Positions 9,566 to 18,961 are shown, counted from the first letter of the stretch. The stretch: 64,000 nt of DNA from Bradyrhizobium sp. ISRA430 (GCF_029909975.1 NZ_CP094516.1:3348001-3412000); one strand, 5' to 3'. Made by a program: numbers and translations. The notes: generated by a model not told the origin, from the sequence alone.

Positions 9566-10050
9566 CACGGCGCCTTCCCTGCAAGCTTTGCCAGCGCAGG
9601 CCCGGTGACGCGGCACAGCGTCCAGTCATCCATCATGACGGCCCCGAGCGATTTGTAGAACGCAATCGACGGCGCGTTCCAGTCGAGCACGGTCCATTGC
9701 AGGCGCGACCAGCCGTTCTCGACGCATTCCTGCGCCAGATAAACCAGCAGCGCCTTGCCGAGGCCCCTGCCCCGATGCGACGGCCGCACATAGAGATCCT
9801 CGAGATAGATGCCGTGGCGGCCGCTGAAAGTGGAGAAGTTGAGGAACCAGACCGCGAAGCCGACCGGTTCGCCCTCCCATTCGGCGATCGCGCAATAGAG
9901 CCGCGGATCGTCGCCGAACAGAGCGTCGGCGATCATCGTCTCTGTCGCTTCCACCTCGTGCGAAAGCTTTTCGTATTCGGCGAGCTCGCGGATGAAAGCG
10001 AGAATGAGGCCGGCTTCGCCGGAGCGCGCGCGGCGGATATTGAGGGACAT
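9565..10050 (-). CDS. GNAT-family N-acetyltransferase
   Basis: A 161-residue GNAT protein. The acetyl-CoA pyrophosphate-binding motif RGRGLGKALLVYLAQ lies in the middle, followed by WTVLDWNAPSIAFYKSLGA, the typical motif B of spermidine/diamine- and amino-acid-acetylating members. The substrate cannot be read from sequence. The gene is tightly coupled between thyA (5-bp gap) and folA (1-bp overlap). Confidence 0.85.
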   Translation of the reverse strand: MSLNIRRARSGEAGLILAFIRELAEYEKLSHEVEATETMIADALFGDDPRLYCAIAEWEGEPVGFAVWFLNFSTFSGRHGIYLEDLYVRPSHRGRGLGKALLVYLAQECVENGWSRLQWTVLDWNAPSIAFYKSLGAVMMDDWTLCRVTGPALAKLAGKAP

Positions 10051-10055
10051 CTGCG

Positions 10056-10850
10056 CTAGACCGCGACTTCCGCTTTAATGTGCGGATGCGGATCGTAGCC
10101 GACGAGCTCAAAGTCCTCGTAGCGGAAGGAAAAGATATCCTTCACGTCAGGGTTGATCTTCATCACCGGCAATGGACGTGGTGCGCGCGTTAACTGAAGC
10201 CGCGCCTGTTCCAGATGGTTGGAATAGAGATGGGTGTCGCCGAGCGAATGCACGAAGTCGCCGGGCTTCAATCCCGTGACCTGCGCGACCATCATCGTGA
10301 GCAGCGCATAGGAGGCGATGTTGAAGGGCACGCCGAGGAACACATCGGCCGAGCGCTGATAGAGCTGGCAGGACAGCTTCCCGTTCGCGACATAGAACTG
10401 GAACAGGCAGTGGCACGGCGGCAGCGCCATCTTGTCGACCTCGGCCGGATTCCAGGCCGAGACGATCAGGCGACGCGAGTCGGGGTTGCGCTTAATCGTG
10501 TCGACCACGCTCGAGATCTGGTCGATGCTGCGACCGTCCGGCGCAGGCCAGGAGCGCCATTGATGGCCATAGACCGGACCGAGATCGCCATTGGCGTCCG
10601 CCCACTCGTCCCAGATAGTGACGCCGTGGTCGTGCAGATATTTGATGTTGGTGTCGCCCTTCAGGAACCACAACAGCTCATGCACGATCGCCTTCAGTGG
10701 CAGCCGCTTGGTGGTCAGCATCGGGAAACCGGCGGACAGATTGAAGCGCATCTGGTGGCCGAACACCGACAGCGTGCCGGTGCCGGTCCGGTCTGTTTTC
10801 TCGGCGCCGTCTGAAAGAATCCGCTCGAGCAGGTCCTGATACTGGTGCAT
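10056..10850 (-). CDS. thyA: Thymidylate synthase
   Basis: A 264-residue enzyme that methylates dUMP to dTMP using methylenetetrahydrofolate. The active-site cysteine is C146 in [12 protein letters not shown], and [16 protein letters not shown] is the phosphate-binding segment. Length equals the E. coli enzyme. It starts the thyA-GNAT-folA unit, which joins dTMP synthesis and folate recycling. Confidence 0.97.
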   Translation of the reverse strand: MHQYQDLLERILSDGAEKTDRTGTGTLSVFGHQMRFNLSAGFPMLTTKRLPLKAIVHELLWFLKGDTNIKYLHDHGVTIWDEWADANGDLGPVYGHQWRSWPAPDGRSIDQISSVVDTIKRNPDSRRLIVSAWNPAEVDKMALPPCHCLFQFYVANGKLSCQLYQRSADVFLGVPFNIASYALLTMMVAQVTGLKPGDFVHSLGDTHLYSNHLEQARLQLTRAPRPLPVMKINPDVKDIFSFRYEDFELVGYDPHPHIKAEVAV

Positions 10851-10961
10851 GGGTCTATGGGCCTTTGGAGGACGGCGAACTTAACGGCCGGTCCCGCGCT
10901 GCGACAGCCGCGATTCGCTGTCCGCACTGATTATACCCGGAAAAGTGAGCGTTCCCGCCGC

Positions 10962-10994
10962 AAACGACAAGGGGCGGAACCGGTGTCCCGCCCC
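10962..10994 (-). terminator. Hairpin downstream of tctC
   Basis: Ten-base arms with one mismatch (10971-10980 and 10985-10994) around CGGT. On the minus strand the stem is followed by TTGTCGTTTG. It begins about 25 nt past the tctC stop. Confidence 0.6.
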
Positions 10995-11019
10995 TCGCCT
11001 ATCGGCTTGATTGTGCTTG

Positions 11020-12000
11020 TTAAGTTGCCGGTTTGAGCACCGGGCTCCACTTCGCGATCTCGGCTTTGACGAGGGCTGCGAGCGCCTCCGGCGTCCGCTC
11101 TGCAGCGCCCGGAATGACGCTGCCGAGCTCGAGCAGGCGCTTGCGCACGGTCTCGTCGTCAAGTGCCTTGGCGGCGGCCGCGTTCAGGCTCGCCAGGATC
11201 GCCGGCGAAGTTCCCTTCGGCGCGAACATCGCGTTCCAGGCCTGGGCCTGGAACGTGGGCAGGCCGGCCTCCGCCGTCGTCGGCACGTTCGGCAGCGACG
11301 GATTGCGCTCGGCCGTCGCGATTGCGTAAGCCTTGATGGTGCCGGCGTTGATCTGCGGCACGGCGTTGACGATCTGGTCACACATGTAGTCGACCTGGCC
11401 CGCCACCAGCGCGTTCATCGCAGGTCCGGTGCCGTTGAAGGGCACGCCGACGGGCTTGACGTCGAGGATGGAGTGCAAGAGCTCGCACGACGCGTGCGAG
11501 ACGGAGCCGACGCCGGCATGTGCCGCGTTCACCTTCTCCGCGTTCGCCTTCACGTAGGCGACGAATTCCTTCAGGTCCTTCGGCGGGAAGTCCTTGCGCG
11601 CCAGGATCAGGATCGGCGTGCCCGCGAGCAGCGCGATCGGCTCGAAGTCCTTCTCGGGATGATAGGCGAGCTTCGGATAGAGCGGCACGGACGCGGCGTG
11701 CGTGCCCATGTGGCCGGTGATCAGCGTGTAGCCGTCATTGGCCGCACGCGCGGCACGCGTGGTCGCGGTGGTGCCACCGGCGCCGACTACGTTCTCGATG
11801 ATGATGCTCTGTCCCAGCGTTTGCGCCATATGCGCAGTGACGATGCGCGAGATCACATCGGTCGGACCGCCGGCAGCGAACGGTACGATCATGGTGATGC
11901 TGCGCGTCGGATAGCTCTGCGCTGCGGCCGGTGCGACAAAGGCGCACAGCGACGCGAACGCTGCGACACATGCGCCCGCAAGCGCGCGAATTGAAGTCAT
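11020..12000 (-). CDS. TTT-system substrate-binding protein (Bug/TctC family)
   Basis: A 326-residue periplasmic binding protein. A signal peptide (about residues 1-27, ending APAAA) precedes YPTRSITMIVPFAAGGPTDVISR, the standard N-terminal ligand loop of Bug proteins. ATG 12000 is chosen because GAGGGG lies upstream and the signal starts there; 12024 would add eight residues. It is the third gene of tctB-tctA-tctC, so it should capture a carboxylate for the TctAB permease. The ligand is unknown. A strong hairpin separates it from tctA. Confidence 0.92.
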   Translation of the reverse strand: MTSIRALAGACVAAFASLCAFVAPAAAQSYPTRSITMIVPFAAGGPTDVISRIVTAHMAQTLGQSIIIENVVGAGGTTATTRAARAANDGYTLITGHMGTHAASVPLYPKLAYHPEKDFEPIALLAGTPILILARKDFPPKDLKEFVAYVKANAEKVNAAHAGVGSVSHASCELLHSILDVKPVGVPFNGTGPAMNALVAGQVDYMCDQIVNAVPQINAGTIKAYAIATAERNPSLPNVPTTAEAGLPTFQAQAWNAMFAPKGTSPAILASLNAAAAKALDDETVRKRLLELGSVIPGAAERTPEALAALVKAEIAKWSPVLKPAT

Positions 12001-12016
12001 CCCGATCCCCTCGGAC

Positions 12017-12052
12017 ACGAACAAAAAATGCCGGCCAAGCGGCCGGCATTTT
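12017..12052 (-). terminator. Strong hairpin with T-run between tctA and tctC
   Basis: AAAATGCCGGCC (12025-12036) and GGCCGGCATTTT (12041-12052) are perfect 12-base arms around AAGC. On the minus strand the hairpin ends in TTTTTTG. It looks like an intrinsic terminator after tctA, yet it lies 24 nt before the tctC start. Confidence 0.75.
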
Positions 12053-12122
12053 CATTTCACGAAGCTGTCGCGCGAGTCGATTCGACTTCCGAATGCGGCG
12101 CGCCGACGCAGGGCGGCCGCGA

Positions 12123-13640
12123 TCAGTTCTCGGACTCCGTGAACACCTCGTCGCGCTTGGCCCGCAATGCAGGCAGCACCGTGAGGACCAGGAGACCGGC
12201 AGCGATCGCGAGCAGCACGGCGGACAATGGACGTGTCAGGAAGACGCTCCAGTCGCCGCGCGAGATCAGCAGCGCCCGGCGCAGATTCTCCTCCATCAGC
12301 GGACCGAGCACCATGCCGAGCAGCAGCGGCGCCGGCTCGAAATCGTGCTTGATCAGCCAGTAGCCGACCAGGCCAAACACGCCGGCAAGAATGACGTCGA
12401 CCGGCGCGTTGTTCACGGAGTAGATGCCGATCGCACAGAAGATCACGATCGAGGGGAACATCAGCCGGTAGGGCACGCGCAATAGCCGCACCCAGATTCC
12501 GACCAGCGGCAGGTTGATGATGATCAGCATCAAATTGCCGATCCACATCGAGGCGATCATGCCCCAGACGAGGTCCGGCTGCTTCTGCATCACCTGCGGA
12601 CCCGGCACGATGCCGTGAATGGTCATCGCGCCGACCATCAGCGCCATCACGGCATTCGGCGGGATGCCGAGCGTGAGCAGCGGGATGAACGAGGTCTGTG
12701 CCGCCGCGTTGTTGGCACTCTCCGGCGCCGCCACGCCCTCGATCGCGCCGCGGCCGAACCGCGACGGGTTCTTGGCGAGCTTCTTCTCGAGGGTGTAGGC
12801 CGCAAACGACGCGATCACCGCGCCGCCGCCGGGCAGGATGCCGAGGATCGAGCCGAGCACGGTGCCGCGCAGGATCGGAGGCGTCGAGTCGGCCAGATCC
12901 TTCCTGGTCGGCATCAGGCCGGTGATCTTCTGCTGCACGAGATCGCGGTTCATCTCGGCGCCGTGGTCGAGATTGCGGATGATCTCGGCGAAGCCGAACA
13001 CGCCCATCGCCACCGTCGCAAAGCCGAGGCCGTCGGCGAGCTCCGGAATGTTAAAGGCCATGCGCGAGGCGCCGGTCTCGATGTCGGAACCGACCATCGA
13101 CAGCAGGAGGCCCAGCACGATCATCGCGATCGCCTTGAGCACCGAGCCCTTGGCCAGCACCACCGCAAAGATCAGGCCCAGCACCATCAGCGAGAAATAC
13201 TCGGCCGGGCCGAACGCCAGCGCCAGCTTGGTCAGCGGCGCGCCGAGGATGGCGATCAGCACGGTCGCGACGCAGCCGGCGAAGAACGAGCCGATCGCCG
13301 CGATCGCCAGCGCCGGGCCCGCGCGGCCCTGCTTCGCCATCTGATGGCCATCGATGGCCGTGACGACCGATGTCGCCTCACCTGGGATGTTGACCAGGAT
13401 CGAGGTCGTCGAGCCGCCGTACTGGGCGCCATAGTAGATGCCGGCGAGCATGATCAGCGCGCCGACCGGCGGCAGCCCGAAGGTGATCGGCAGCAGCATT
13501 GCCACGGTTGCGATGGTGCCGATGCCCGGCAGCACGCCGACCAGGGTGCCGACGAGGGCGCCGATCAGGCACATCAGGAGATTGATCGGAGAAAACGCGA
13601 CGACAAAGCCGTGAGCGAGGTTGGCAAAGAGCTCCATCAC
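12123..13640 (-). CDS. Tripartite tricarboxylate transporter large permease (TctA family)
   Basis: A 505-residue polytopic membrane protein with about 11-12 hydrophobic segments. It has the family signatures [21 protein letters not shown] near residue 38 and [16 protein letters not shown] near residue 262. Together with the TctB subunit it imports a carboxylate delivered by the periplasmic Bug protein, driven by an ion gradient. The start lies 4 bp after the tctB stop. Confidence 0.95.
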   Translation of the reverse strand: MMELFANLAHGFVVAFSPINLLMCLIGALVGTLVGVLPGIGTIATVAMLLPITFGLPPVGALIMLAGIYYGAQYGGSTTSILVNIPGEATSVVTAIDGHQMAKQGRAGPALAIAAIGSFFAGCVATVLIAILGAPLTKLALAFGPAEYFSLMVLGLIFAVVLAKGSVLKAIAMIVLGLLLSMVGSDIETGASRMAFNIPELADGLGFATVAMGVFGFAEIIRNLDHGAEMNRDLVQQKITGLMPTRKDLADSTPPILRGTVLGSILGILPGGGAVIASFAAYTLEKKLAKNPSRFGRGAIEGVAAPESANNAAAQTSFIPLLTLGIPPNAVMALMVGAMTIHGIVPGPQVMQKQPDLVWGMIASMWIGNLMLIIINLPLVGIWVRLLRVPYRLMFPSIVIFCAIGIYSVNNAPVDVILAGVFGLVGYWLIKHDFEPAPLLLGMVLGPLMEENLRRALLISRGDWSVFLTRPLSAVLLAIAAGLLVLTVLPALRAKRDEVFTESEN

Positions 13641-13644
13641 ACCC

Positions 13645-14394
13645 TCACTGGACCAGGAAACGTGGGAACATCGGCATCGGCAACCCGAGCACGTAGGGGA
13701 ACAGAAGCGCGCAGCCGAGCGTCAGGCAGGCGCCGACGATGACGGCCTCGAGCAAGCGGGTCTCGTGCGACCCCATCGCCGCAATGAGAAAGCTCGCGAA
13801 GGCCGAGACGACTAGGCCAAGCGGCCGAATCGCCAGCGCGAAGAACAGGATCGCGGCCATCACGAACAACGGCCCACGCCAGGAATAGTGAGCCAGCGCC
13901 GGCCCCTCGGTCATGAGGCCCGTCAATGCGATGCCGGCAGACAGGGCGACCAGGAGCCCGCCGAACATGCGTGGCGCGGTCCCCGCACCGAAGGAGAAGC
14001 CGCGCATGCCCTGCAAGTCGCTCCCTGCCCATAGCGCGAACAAGGCGAGCGCCATCAGGACGATCCCGCCGACGTAATCCTGGGCCGACCTGATCGTCAT
14101 GAAGAGCGTGAGGATCGCCACCACAAACAGCGGATAGGAATAGATCAGCGCCAACAGCACGTCGGACGACTTCTTGGAGTCGCCGGCGAGTATTGCACTG
14201 GGAGCCCCCACCAGTAGCGCGGTGGCGTGGCTGATCACGACTGTCGCCGGACCGCGGCCGGTGCCCCAGCCGAAGATCGTCCCGATCGACCAGACGAATT
14301 CGAAGATCTGCGGCGCAATCGCCAGCAGACAAAAGCCGAGCGCCAGCGACGTGTTTCGGGTGGCTGTCGCTGAGTGGCCCATCGTATCGGCCAT
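13645..14394 (-). CDS. Tripartite tricarboxylate transporter small subunit (TctB family)
   Basis: A 249-residue membrane protein, longer than the usual 150-180 residues, with around six to seven hydrophobic segments. The C-terminal half (from about residue 100) has the typical TctB four-helix pattern. Placement 4 bp before tctA supports the assignment more strongly than sequence, because TctB proteins are poorly conserved. It is the first gene of the operon. Confidence 0.8.
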   Translation of the reverse strand: MADTMGHSATATRNTSLALGFCLLAIAPQIFEFVWSIGTIFGWGTGRGPATVVISHATALLVGAPSAILAGDSKKSSDVLLALIYSYPLFVVAILTLFMTIRSAQDYVGGIVLMALALFALWAGSDLQGMRGFSFGAGTAPRMFGGLLVALSAGIALTGLMTEGPALAHYSWRGPLFVMAAILFFALAIRPLGLVVSAFASFLIAAMGSHETRLLEAVIVGACLTLGCALLFPYVLGLPMPMFPRFLVQ

Positions 14395-14488
14395 GCTTGT
14401 CTCCTCCGCGACCTGTAAGTCACGAGCGTTGTTGTTCTAAATCGGCTGGAAAGGATCCCCCGCCCGCATCACTGCCTAGCGATTTTCA

Positions 14489-15019
14489 TCACACAATGCC
14501 AGCAAAACCCAACAGGCCCCCGGCCAGCAGCAGCCATAGCGGATTGATGCGCGAGAGGGAGGCGATGATCGCAACGGCCGCCGTCAGGAACAGGGCAACG
14601 AGGCTGCGATCGGTCGCCTGGGCCAGAATCAAGGCACTTGCCGCCATCAATCCGATCGACAGCGGAACCAGTGCGACCTGGATCAGGCCGGGCCAGCGCG
14701 ATTGGCTGGGCCGGTTCAGGAGGCGGCTGACATAATAAGCAAGCAGCGCCGTCGGCAGGCACATCGCCAGCGTCGCCACCAGTGCCCCGGGAATGCCGGC
14801 AACGGCATAGCCGATCAATGTGACAATCAGGACGTTGGGACCGGGCGAGAGCTGCGCGATCGCATAGGCGTCGGCAAACTGCTTGTCGGTCATCCAGTGA
14901 TGCACCTCCACCGCGATCCGGTGCATCTCGGGGACGGCCGCGGCGGCACCGCCGACGGCGAACAGCGACATCAGACCAAAGGTGGAGATCAGCGCCCAGA
15001 TCGGGCTCTCGCTGGTCAT
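14489..15019 (-). CDS. Chromate transporter, short-chain subunit 2 (ChrA-type)
   Basis: A 176-residue membrane protein. The N-terminal half has GLMSLFAVGGAAAAVPEMHR and the family signature AQLSPGPNVLIVTLIGY. Short CHR proteins occur as adjacent pairs that together resemble one long ChrA. ATG 15019 overlaps the upstream partner by 4 bp (ATGA). The reading frame stays open far upstream to 16015, across the partner and tmRNA, but that extension is not coding. Role: probable chromate or related anion export. Confidence 0.88.
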   Translation of the reverse strand: MTSESPIWALISTFGLMSLFAVGGAAAAVPEMHRIAVEVHHWMTDKQFADAYAIAQLSPGPNVLIVTLIGYAVAGIPGALVATLAMCLPTALLAYYVSRLLNRPSQSRWPGLIQVALVPLSIGLMAASALILAQATDRSLVALFLTAAVAIIASLSRINPLWLLLAGGLLGFAGIV

Positions 15020-15618
15020 GCTGCTACCTTCCGCCGCAGGATGAAGGTCACGGCGACGCTGAGCGGGATCGCGACCAGCAGCACCGCCTGCAACGGCAAG
15101 CGGAGCACGCCGATGGCGGCGAACACCGCAAGCATCAGGATGAGCCCGGTGGCGTCCGGCCCCTTGAGCAGCGGGGTCATCATGCGGAAAACGACCGCGA
15201 TCAAGAGCCCCACCGCGGCGCAGGAGATGCCGGCGAGGCTGCGGCGCAAAAGCTCCAGCTCGCCGAAATGGGCGTACAGGACCGCAAGCACGGTCATGAT
15301 CAGCGTCGGCGGCAGCAGCAGCCCGGTGAAGGCGGCAATGCCGCCGGCAACCCCGCGCAGCCGCGCGCCGAACACCATCGACAGGTTGACGATGTTGGGG
15401 CCGGGCAGGAAATGGCAGAGGGCGAAGGTCTCGTTGAATTCCTCGGCCGTCATCCAGCGGTGCTGGTCGACGATGGCTCGCCGGGCGAACACCAGAACGC
15501 CGCCGAAGCCGGCCAGCGACATCCGGGCAAAGGCGACAAACAGCGCCAGCAGGCCGGGTGGAATGCTTCTGGCTGAAAGATCCGGCTCTTGGGCGGCCGG
15601 TGATGAATCCGACGACAT
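15016..15618 (-). CDS. Chromate transporter, short-chain subunit 1 (ChrA-type)
   Basis: A 200-residue membrane protein with the CHR signatures SLAGFGGVLVFARRAIVD and FALCHFLPGPNIVNLSMVFG. It pairs with the overlapping downstream gene; the two would form a heterodimeric equivalent of long-chain ChrA with antiparallel topology. The first 20 residues are polar and not conserved, so the true start could be slightly later. It is divergent from the tmRNA gene. Confidence 0.9.
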   Translation of the reverse strand: MSSDSSPAAQEPDLSARSIPPGLLALFVAFARMSLAGFGGVLVFARRAIVDQHRWMTAEEFNETFALCHFLPGPNIVNLSMVFGARLRGVAGGIAAFTGLLLPPTLIMTVLAVLYAHFGELELLRRSLAGISCAAVGLLIAVVFRMMTPLLKGPDATGLILMLAVFAAIGVLRLPLQAVLLVAIPLSVAVTFILRRKVAA

Positions 15619-15958
15619 GGCCGGACTTTAGAATGGGTGCGGCGGTACGGCCAAGACGCTGGGGAACCCTATCCAAAGGGAACAGCGATGTTGTCGCTCG
15701 AAACCCCTGTTTTTTGAAACGTTTGCCCCCTATATTGTGGGTGCCGGTTCGCCGGCTATGGAAATAAACGGTCGTCGCAATAAACCATTCGGACCCGGGG
15801 GCGGTACCCGGCGCCTCCACCAAAGCCCACCCGGATAGCGGGCTTCCTGCCCGCGCAAAAAAGCGGGTTTTGGCGGGGGCGAAATAGGATCGACGAGGGC
15901 GTAAAGGGCGTACTTTTTCCCGGTATTGTTCCGCCGTTATCGGGCTACTGCAATAGTT

Positions 15959-15997
15959 GCCAACGACAACTTTGCTCCGGTTGCTCAGGCTGCGTAA
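15959..15997 (+). other. tmRNA tag-peptide reading frame
   Basis: Twelve codons from GCC (resume codon, 15959) to TAA encode ANDNFAPVAQAA. The AND start and the AA end, recognised by ClpX, are conserved features of ssrA tags. The middle APVAQ differs from the EEFAV-type middle known from Caulobacter. Confidence 0.92.
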
Positions 15998-16055
15998 CGC
16001 AGTTTGAAAGACCACTCTAAAGTCCTAGTGGGTTAAGCTCCGCTAGGCGGGGTTC

Positions 16056-16102
16056 GGAGGCACCTGGCAACAGAAGCCTCCACTTGCTTTTCATTTTATT
16101 TG
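16056..16102 (+). terminator. Hairpin and T-rich tail ending the ssrA transcript
   Basis: GGAGGC (16056-16061) pairs with GCCTCC (16076-16081), followed by the T-rich stretch 16082-16102. It may also form the last helix of the coding RNA. Confidence 0.55.
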
Positions 16103-16202
16103 TCCCGGCGGGGACTCCTGCTGACCCGTCAGGCGCGGTACCATTCCGGCTTGGCGAGTCGGGCCGGCAGGGCCTGGCTCTCGGGAATGCAACAGGACCA
16201 CC

Positions 16203-16721
16203 ATGGCAACCGATCATATCCGATACGATGTGCTGGCGCGCGACGCGCTGCGCGGCGTGCTGCGCAAGGTGCTGACCGATGCCGCAGCCCATGGATTGCC
16301 GGGCGAGCATCATTTCTTCATCACCTTCGTGTCGAAGGCCGAGGGTGTGAAGCTGTCGCCGCGGCTCTTGGCCCAGTATCCGGAAGAGATGACGATCATC
16401 CTCCAGCACCAGTTCTGGGATCTGACCGTGCTCGAGGACCGCTTCGAGGTCGGCCTGTCGTTCGGAGGCATTCCGGAGCGGCTGGTGGTGCCGTTCAGCG
16501 CCATCAAGAGCTTCCTCGATCCGTCGGTGAAATTCGGCCTCCAGTTCGACACCTCCGACGTCGCCGAGGATACGCACGCCGGACTTCCGGCGGCCCCGGC
16601 TGCATCGGCCGTCTCAGTGGCAACACCTGCCGCCGAGACGGCGGAGACCGTCGATGAGCCGACTCCGCCGAGCCAGGGTGGCGCCGAGGTCGTGCGGCTC
16701 GATCGTTTCCGCAAGAAATGA
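16203..16721 (+). CDS. sspB: SspB-family ClpXP adaptor
   Basis: A 172-residue protein of the alphaproteobacterial SspB type. A folded substrate-binding domain (about residues 1-120, with HHFFITFVSKAEGVKLSP and FGGIPERLVVPFSAIKSFLDP) is followed by a disordered Ala/Pro/Thr linker (about 121-160) and a C-terminal ClpX-binding tail, EVVRLDRFRKK. The known role is tethering ssrA-tagged proteins to ClpXP. It starts about 100 nt downstream of the tmRNA gene on the same strand, so the tag-writing RNA and the tag-reading adaptor are neighbours. AGGA precedes the ATG. Confidence 0.93.
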   Translation: MATDHIRYDVLARDALRGVLRKVLTDAAAHGLPGEHHFFITFVSKAEGVKLSPRLLAQYPEEMTIILQHQFWDLTVLEDRFEVGLSFGGIPERLVVPFSAIKSFLDPSVKFGLQFDTSDVAEDTHAGLPAAPAASAVSVATPAAETAETVDEPTPPSQGGAEVVRLDRFRKK

Positions 16722-16809
16722 TCTAGGACCGGGGCCCGCGGCCGCCACACGCGGCCAAACCGCCTATATAGGTGAGCAACCGCAAGGCCGCGCAGTCTAA
16801 CGCGGCAGA

Positions 16810-18240
16810 ATGGACATGCTCATGGACAAGACCACCCGCCCCTCGCACCGCGCCGCCACCCGCATCGAGACCGACAGCTTCGGTCCCATCGAGGTCCCCG
16901 CCGATCGCTATTGGGGCGCGCAGACCGAACGCTCGCGCCAGAACTTCCGCATCGGCCAGGACCGCATGCCGATCGCGCTCGTGCATGCGCTCGGCATCGT
17001 CAAGCTGGCCGCGGCGCAGTCCAACCGCGAGCTCGGGCTGCTCGACCAGCGCCGGGCCAACGCCATCATCCGCGCCGCGCGCGAGGTGATCGACGGCAGC
17101 CTCGACGATCACTTTCCACTGGTGGTCTGGCAGACCGGCTCGGGCACGCAGTCCAACATGAACCTCAACGAGGTGATCGCCAACCGCGCCAATGAGCTGC
17201 TCGGCGGCGAGCTCGGCGCCAAGAAGCCGGTCCATCCCAACGATCACGTCAACATGAGCCAGTCGTCGAACGACTCGTTCCCGACCGCAATGCATATCGC
17301 GGCAGCAAGCCGCATCACCGCCGACCTGATCCCCGCGCTGGGCGAGCTGCACCAGGCGCTGCGCAAGAAGGAGAAGGAGTTCGCCAAGATCGTCAAGATC
17401 GGCCGCACCCACACTCAGGACGCGACGCCGCTGACGCTCGGGCAGGAATTCTCCGGCTATGCCGCGCAGGTCGAAAGCGGCATCGCCCGGCTCAAGGTCG
17501 CGGTGAAGGATCTCTATCCACTGGCGCAAGGCGGCACCGCGGTGGGCACCGGTCTCAACTCGAAGCCGCGCTTCGCCAAGCTGTTCGCCAAGCATGTGGC
17601 CGGCATCACCAAGCTGCCCTTCACCAGCGCCGCGAACAAGTTCGAGGCGCTGGCTTCCAACGACGCCTATGTGCTGGCGCACGGAGCGATCAACTCGGTG
17701 GCGACGGGGCTGTTCAAGATCGCCAACGACATCCGCCTGCTCGGCTCCGGCCCGCGCTCGGGACTGGGCGAGCTGATCCTGCCGGAGAATGAGCCCGGCT
17801 CCTCGATCATGCCCGGCAAGGTCAACCCGACGCAGTGCGAGGCCATGACCATGGTGTGCTGCCAGGTGTTCGGCAACAACACCGCAATCACGCTCGCCGG
17901 CAGCCAGGGCCATTTCGAGCTCAACGTTTACAAGCCGGTGCTCGCCTACAACATGCTGCACTCGATCCGCCTGATGGCCGACGCGGCGCGCTCCTTCACG
18001 GAACATTGCGTCAGCGGAATCCGCGCCGACGAAAAGCACATCCGCGAGCTGATGGAGCGGTCGCTGATGCTGGTGACGGCGCTCGCACCGAAGATCGGCT
18101 ACGACAACGCGGCCAAGGTGGCGAAGACGGCGCATGCGAACGGCACGACATTGAAGGAGGAGGCGCTGCGGCTCGGCTTCGTGTCGGCGGACGAGTTCGA
18201 CCGTTTGGTGCAGCCGGAGAAGATGACACGGCCGGGGTGA
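16810..18240 (+). CDS. fumC: Class II fumarate hydratase
   Basis: A 476-residue iron-independent fumarase that interconverts fumarate and malate in the TCA cycle. It has the superfamily signature [15 protein letters not shown] (near residue 330), the active-site segment [19 protein letters not shown] and the histidine motif [17 protein letters not shown]. Three closely spaced ATGs (16810, 16816, 16822) could serve as start. It lies about 90 bp after sspB on the same strand. Confidence 0.96.
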   Translation: MDMLMDKTTRPSHRAATRIETDSFGPIEVPADRYWGAQTERSRQNFRIGQDRMPIALVHALGIVKLAAAQSNRELGLLDQRRANAIIRAAREVIDGSLDDHFPLVVWQTGSGTQSNMNLNEVIANRANELLGGELGAKKPVHPNDHVNMSQSSNDSFPTAMHIAAASRITADLIPALGELHQALRKKEKEFAKIVKIGRTHTQDATPLTLGQEFSGYAAQVESGIARLKVAVKDLYPLAQGGTAVGTGLNSKPRFAKLFAKHVAGITKLPFTSAANKFEALASNDAYVLAHGAINSVATGLFKIANDIRLLGSGPRSGLGELILPENEPGSSIMPGKVNPTQCEAMTMVCCQVFGNNTAITLAGSQGHFELNVYKPVLAYNMLHSIRLMADAARSFTEHCVSGIRADEKHIRELMERSLMLVTALAPKIGYDNAAKVAKTAHANGTTLKEEALRLGFVSADEFDRLVQPEKMTRPG

Positions 18241-18316
18241 TTTCCGAATTCCGATAGCCATCCGTAATGATACGGAGCCCAAAACGGCATATTTGTAGGG
18301 GCTTAAAGGGCAGGAT

Positions 18317-18330
18317 TTGATTACCGTCAA
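18317..18330. promoter_or_regulatory. FNR/FixK-type box
   Basis: TTGAT-TACC-GTCAA fits the FixK/FNR consensus TTGAT-N4-ATCAA with one change. A possible -10 (TATCCA, 18352-18357) lies where a class II site at about -40.5 requires, predicting a start near 18364. Genes downstream on the plus strand are the micro-ORF at 18432 and the 18522-18961 pair. Confidence 0.55.
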
Positions 18331-18431
18331 TGTCTCGGAGAGGAGGGATGCTATCCACCACCTCTCTCACCCTTCCCGGGGCCAAATTGATCGTTTGATG
18401 GTCCATCGGGCCGATTGACGAGGACGAGCAA

Positions 18432-18509
18432 ATGACAATCAAATCTTATGCGGCACATTGCTGTGCCCGGTTTCTGAATGTTTCATCCCGCCCGCCGAGG
18501 ATCGGGTGA
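18432..18509 (+). CDS. Possible 25-residue micro-protein
   Basis: ATG 18432 has GAGGACGAG just upstream and opens MTIKSYAAHCCARF, ending at TGA 18509, 12 nt before the DUF4169 gene. It lies inside the predicted transcript from the FixK-like box. It has no recognisable family, and it may be a leader or a chance ORF. Confidence 0.3.
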   Translation: MTIKSYAAHCCARFLNVSSRPPRIG

Positions 18510-18521
18510 TGGAGACGCGAC

Positions 18522-18710
18522 ATGGGGAACGTCATCAACCTGAACCGCATCAGGAAGCGGGCCGAGCGGGAAGCTTCGGCCAAGCAGGCGGACGCCAACC
18601 GAACCAAGTTCGGCCGCACCAAGGCCGAACGCTCAGCGGAAGAGAAACGCAAGGCGCAAGCGAAGGAGCACCTGGACCAGCATCGGATCGACCGCGAGGA
18701 ACAGCCATGA
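18522..18710 (+). CDS. DUF4169 family small basic protein
   Basis: A 62-residue, highly charged protein starting MGNVINLNRIRKRAEREASA and dominated by Lys, Arg, Glu and Ala, as in DUF4169. It is probably helical and soluble. Its stop overlaps the start of the ribbon-helix-helix gene by 4 bp, so the two are co-translated. Function is unknown; the pairing with a DNA-binding-type protein and a possible FixK-controlled promoter are the only clues. Confidence 0.8.
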   Translation: MGNVINLNRIRKRAEREASAKQADANRTKFGRTKAERSAEEKRKAQAKEHLDQHRIDREEQP

Positions 18711-18961
18711 AATCGCCCGTTGTCAAACGATCGATCGTCGTCGCCGGCCACAAGACCAGCGTCAGTCTGGAAGAGGCGTTCTGGAACGGCATGAAGGAGA
18801 TTTCCGGCCTCCGCAACATGACGCTGTCCGAGCTCGTGGGCGAGATCGACGGCAATCGCCAGCAGGGTAACCTGTCGTCGGCGATCCGCCTGTTCGTTCT
18901 CGACTACTTCAAGAACCGCGCTGCGGCCGTCCCGCCCGAGCACAAGGTCCCGGCTCAGTAA
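18707..18961 (+). CDS. Ribbon-helix-helix domain protein
   Basis: An 84-residue protein with KRSIVVAGHKTSVSLEEAFWNGMKEIS, the beta-strand and helix pattern of the RHH family, followed by MTLSELVGEID and SSAIRLFVLDYFK as the second helix and tail. RHH proteins bind DNA as dimers, but this group has no characterised targets. ATG 18707 overlaps the DUF4169 stop (ATGA). A strong terminator follows at 18971. Confidence 0.85.
   Translation: MKSPVVKRSIVVAGHKTSVSLEEAFWNGMKEISGLRNMTLSELVGEIDGNRQQGNLSSAIRLFVLDYFKNRAAAVPPEHKVPAQ

Larger units (their letters stand above)
15742..16102 (+). ncRNA. ssrA: Two-piece (circularly permuted) tmRNA
   Basis: The acceptor half comes first and ends with T-stem CCGGG-loop-CCCGG and CGCCTCCACCA, with the 3' CCA encoded at 15820-15822. 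A 52-nt intervening segment (15823-15874) with its own hairpin follows. The coding half then starts GGGGGCG (15875-15881), which pairs with CGCCTCC to rebuild the 7-bp acceptor stem. The tag ORF lies at 15959-15997. Helices after the tag include CCTAG/CTAGG and the GGAGGC/GCCTCC hairpin. This order is the permuted form known from alphaproteobacteria, cut into two RNAs on maturation. The exact 5' and 3' ends are estimates. Confidence 0.93.

Noticed and set aside
14489..16015. A 508-codon minus-strand frame spanning the chromate transporter and tmRNA
   Set aside because: Only its 3' 177 codons have ChrA features; the rest crosses the overlapping partner gene and the tmRNA, where structure explains the sequence.
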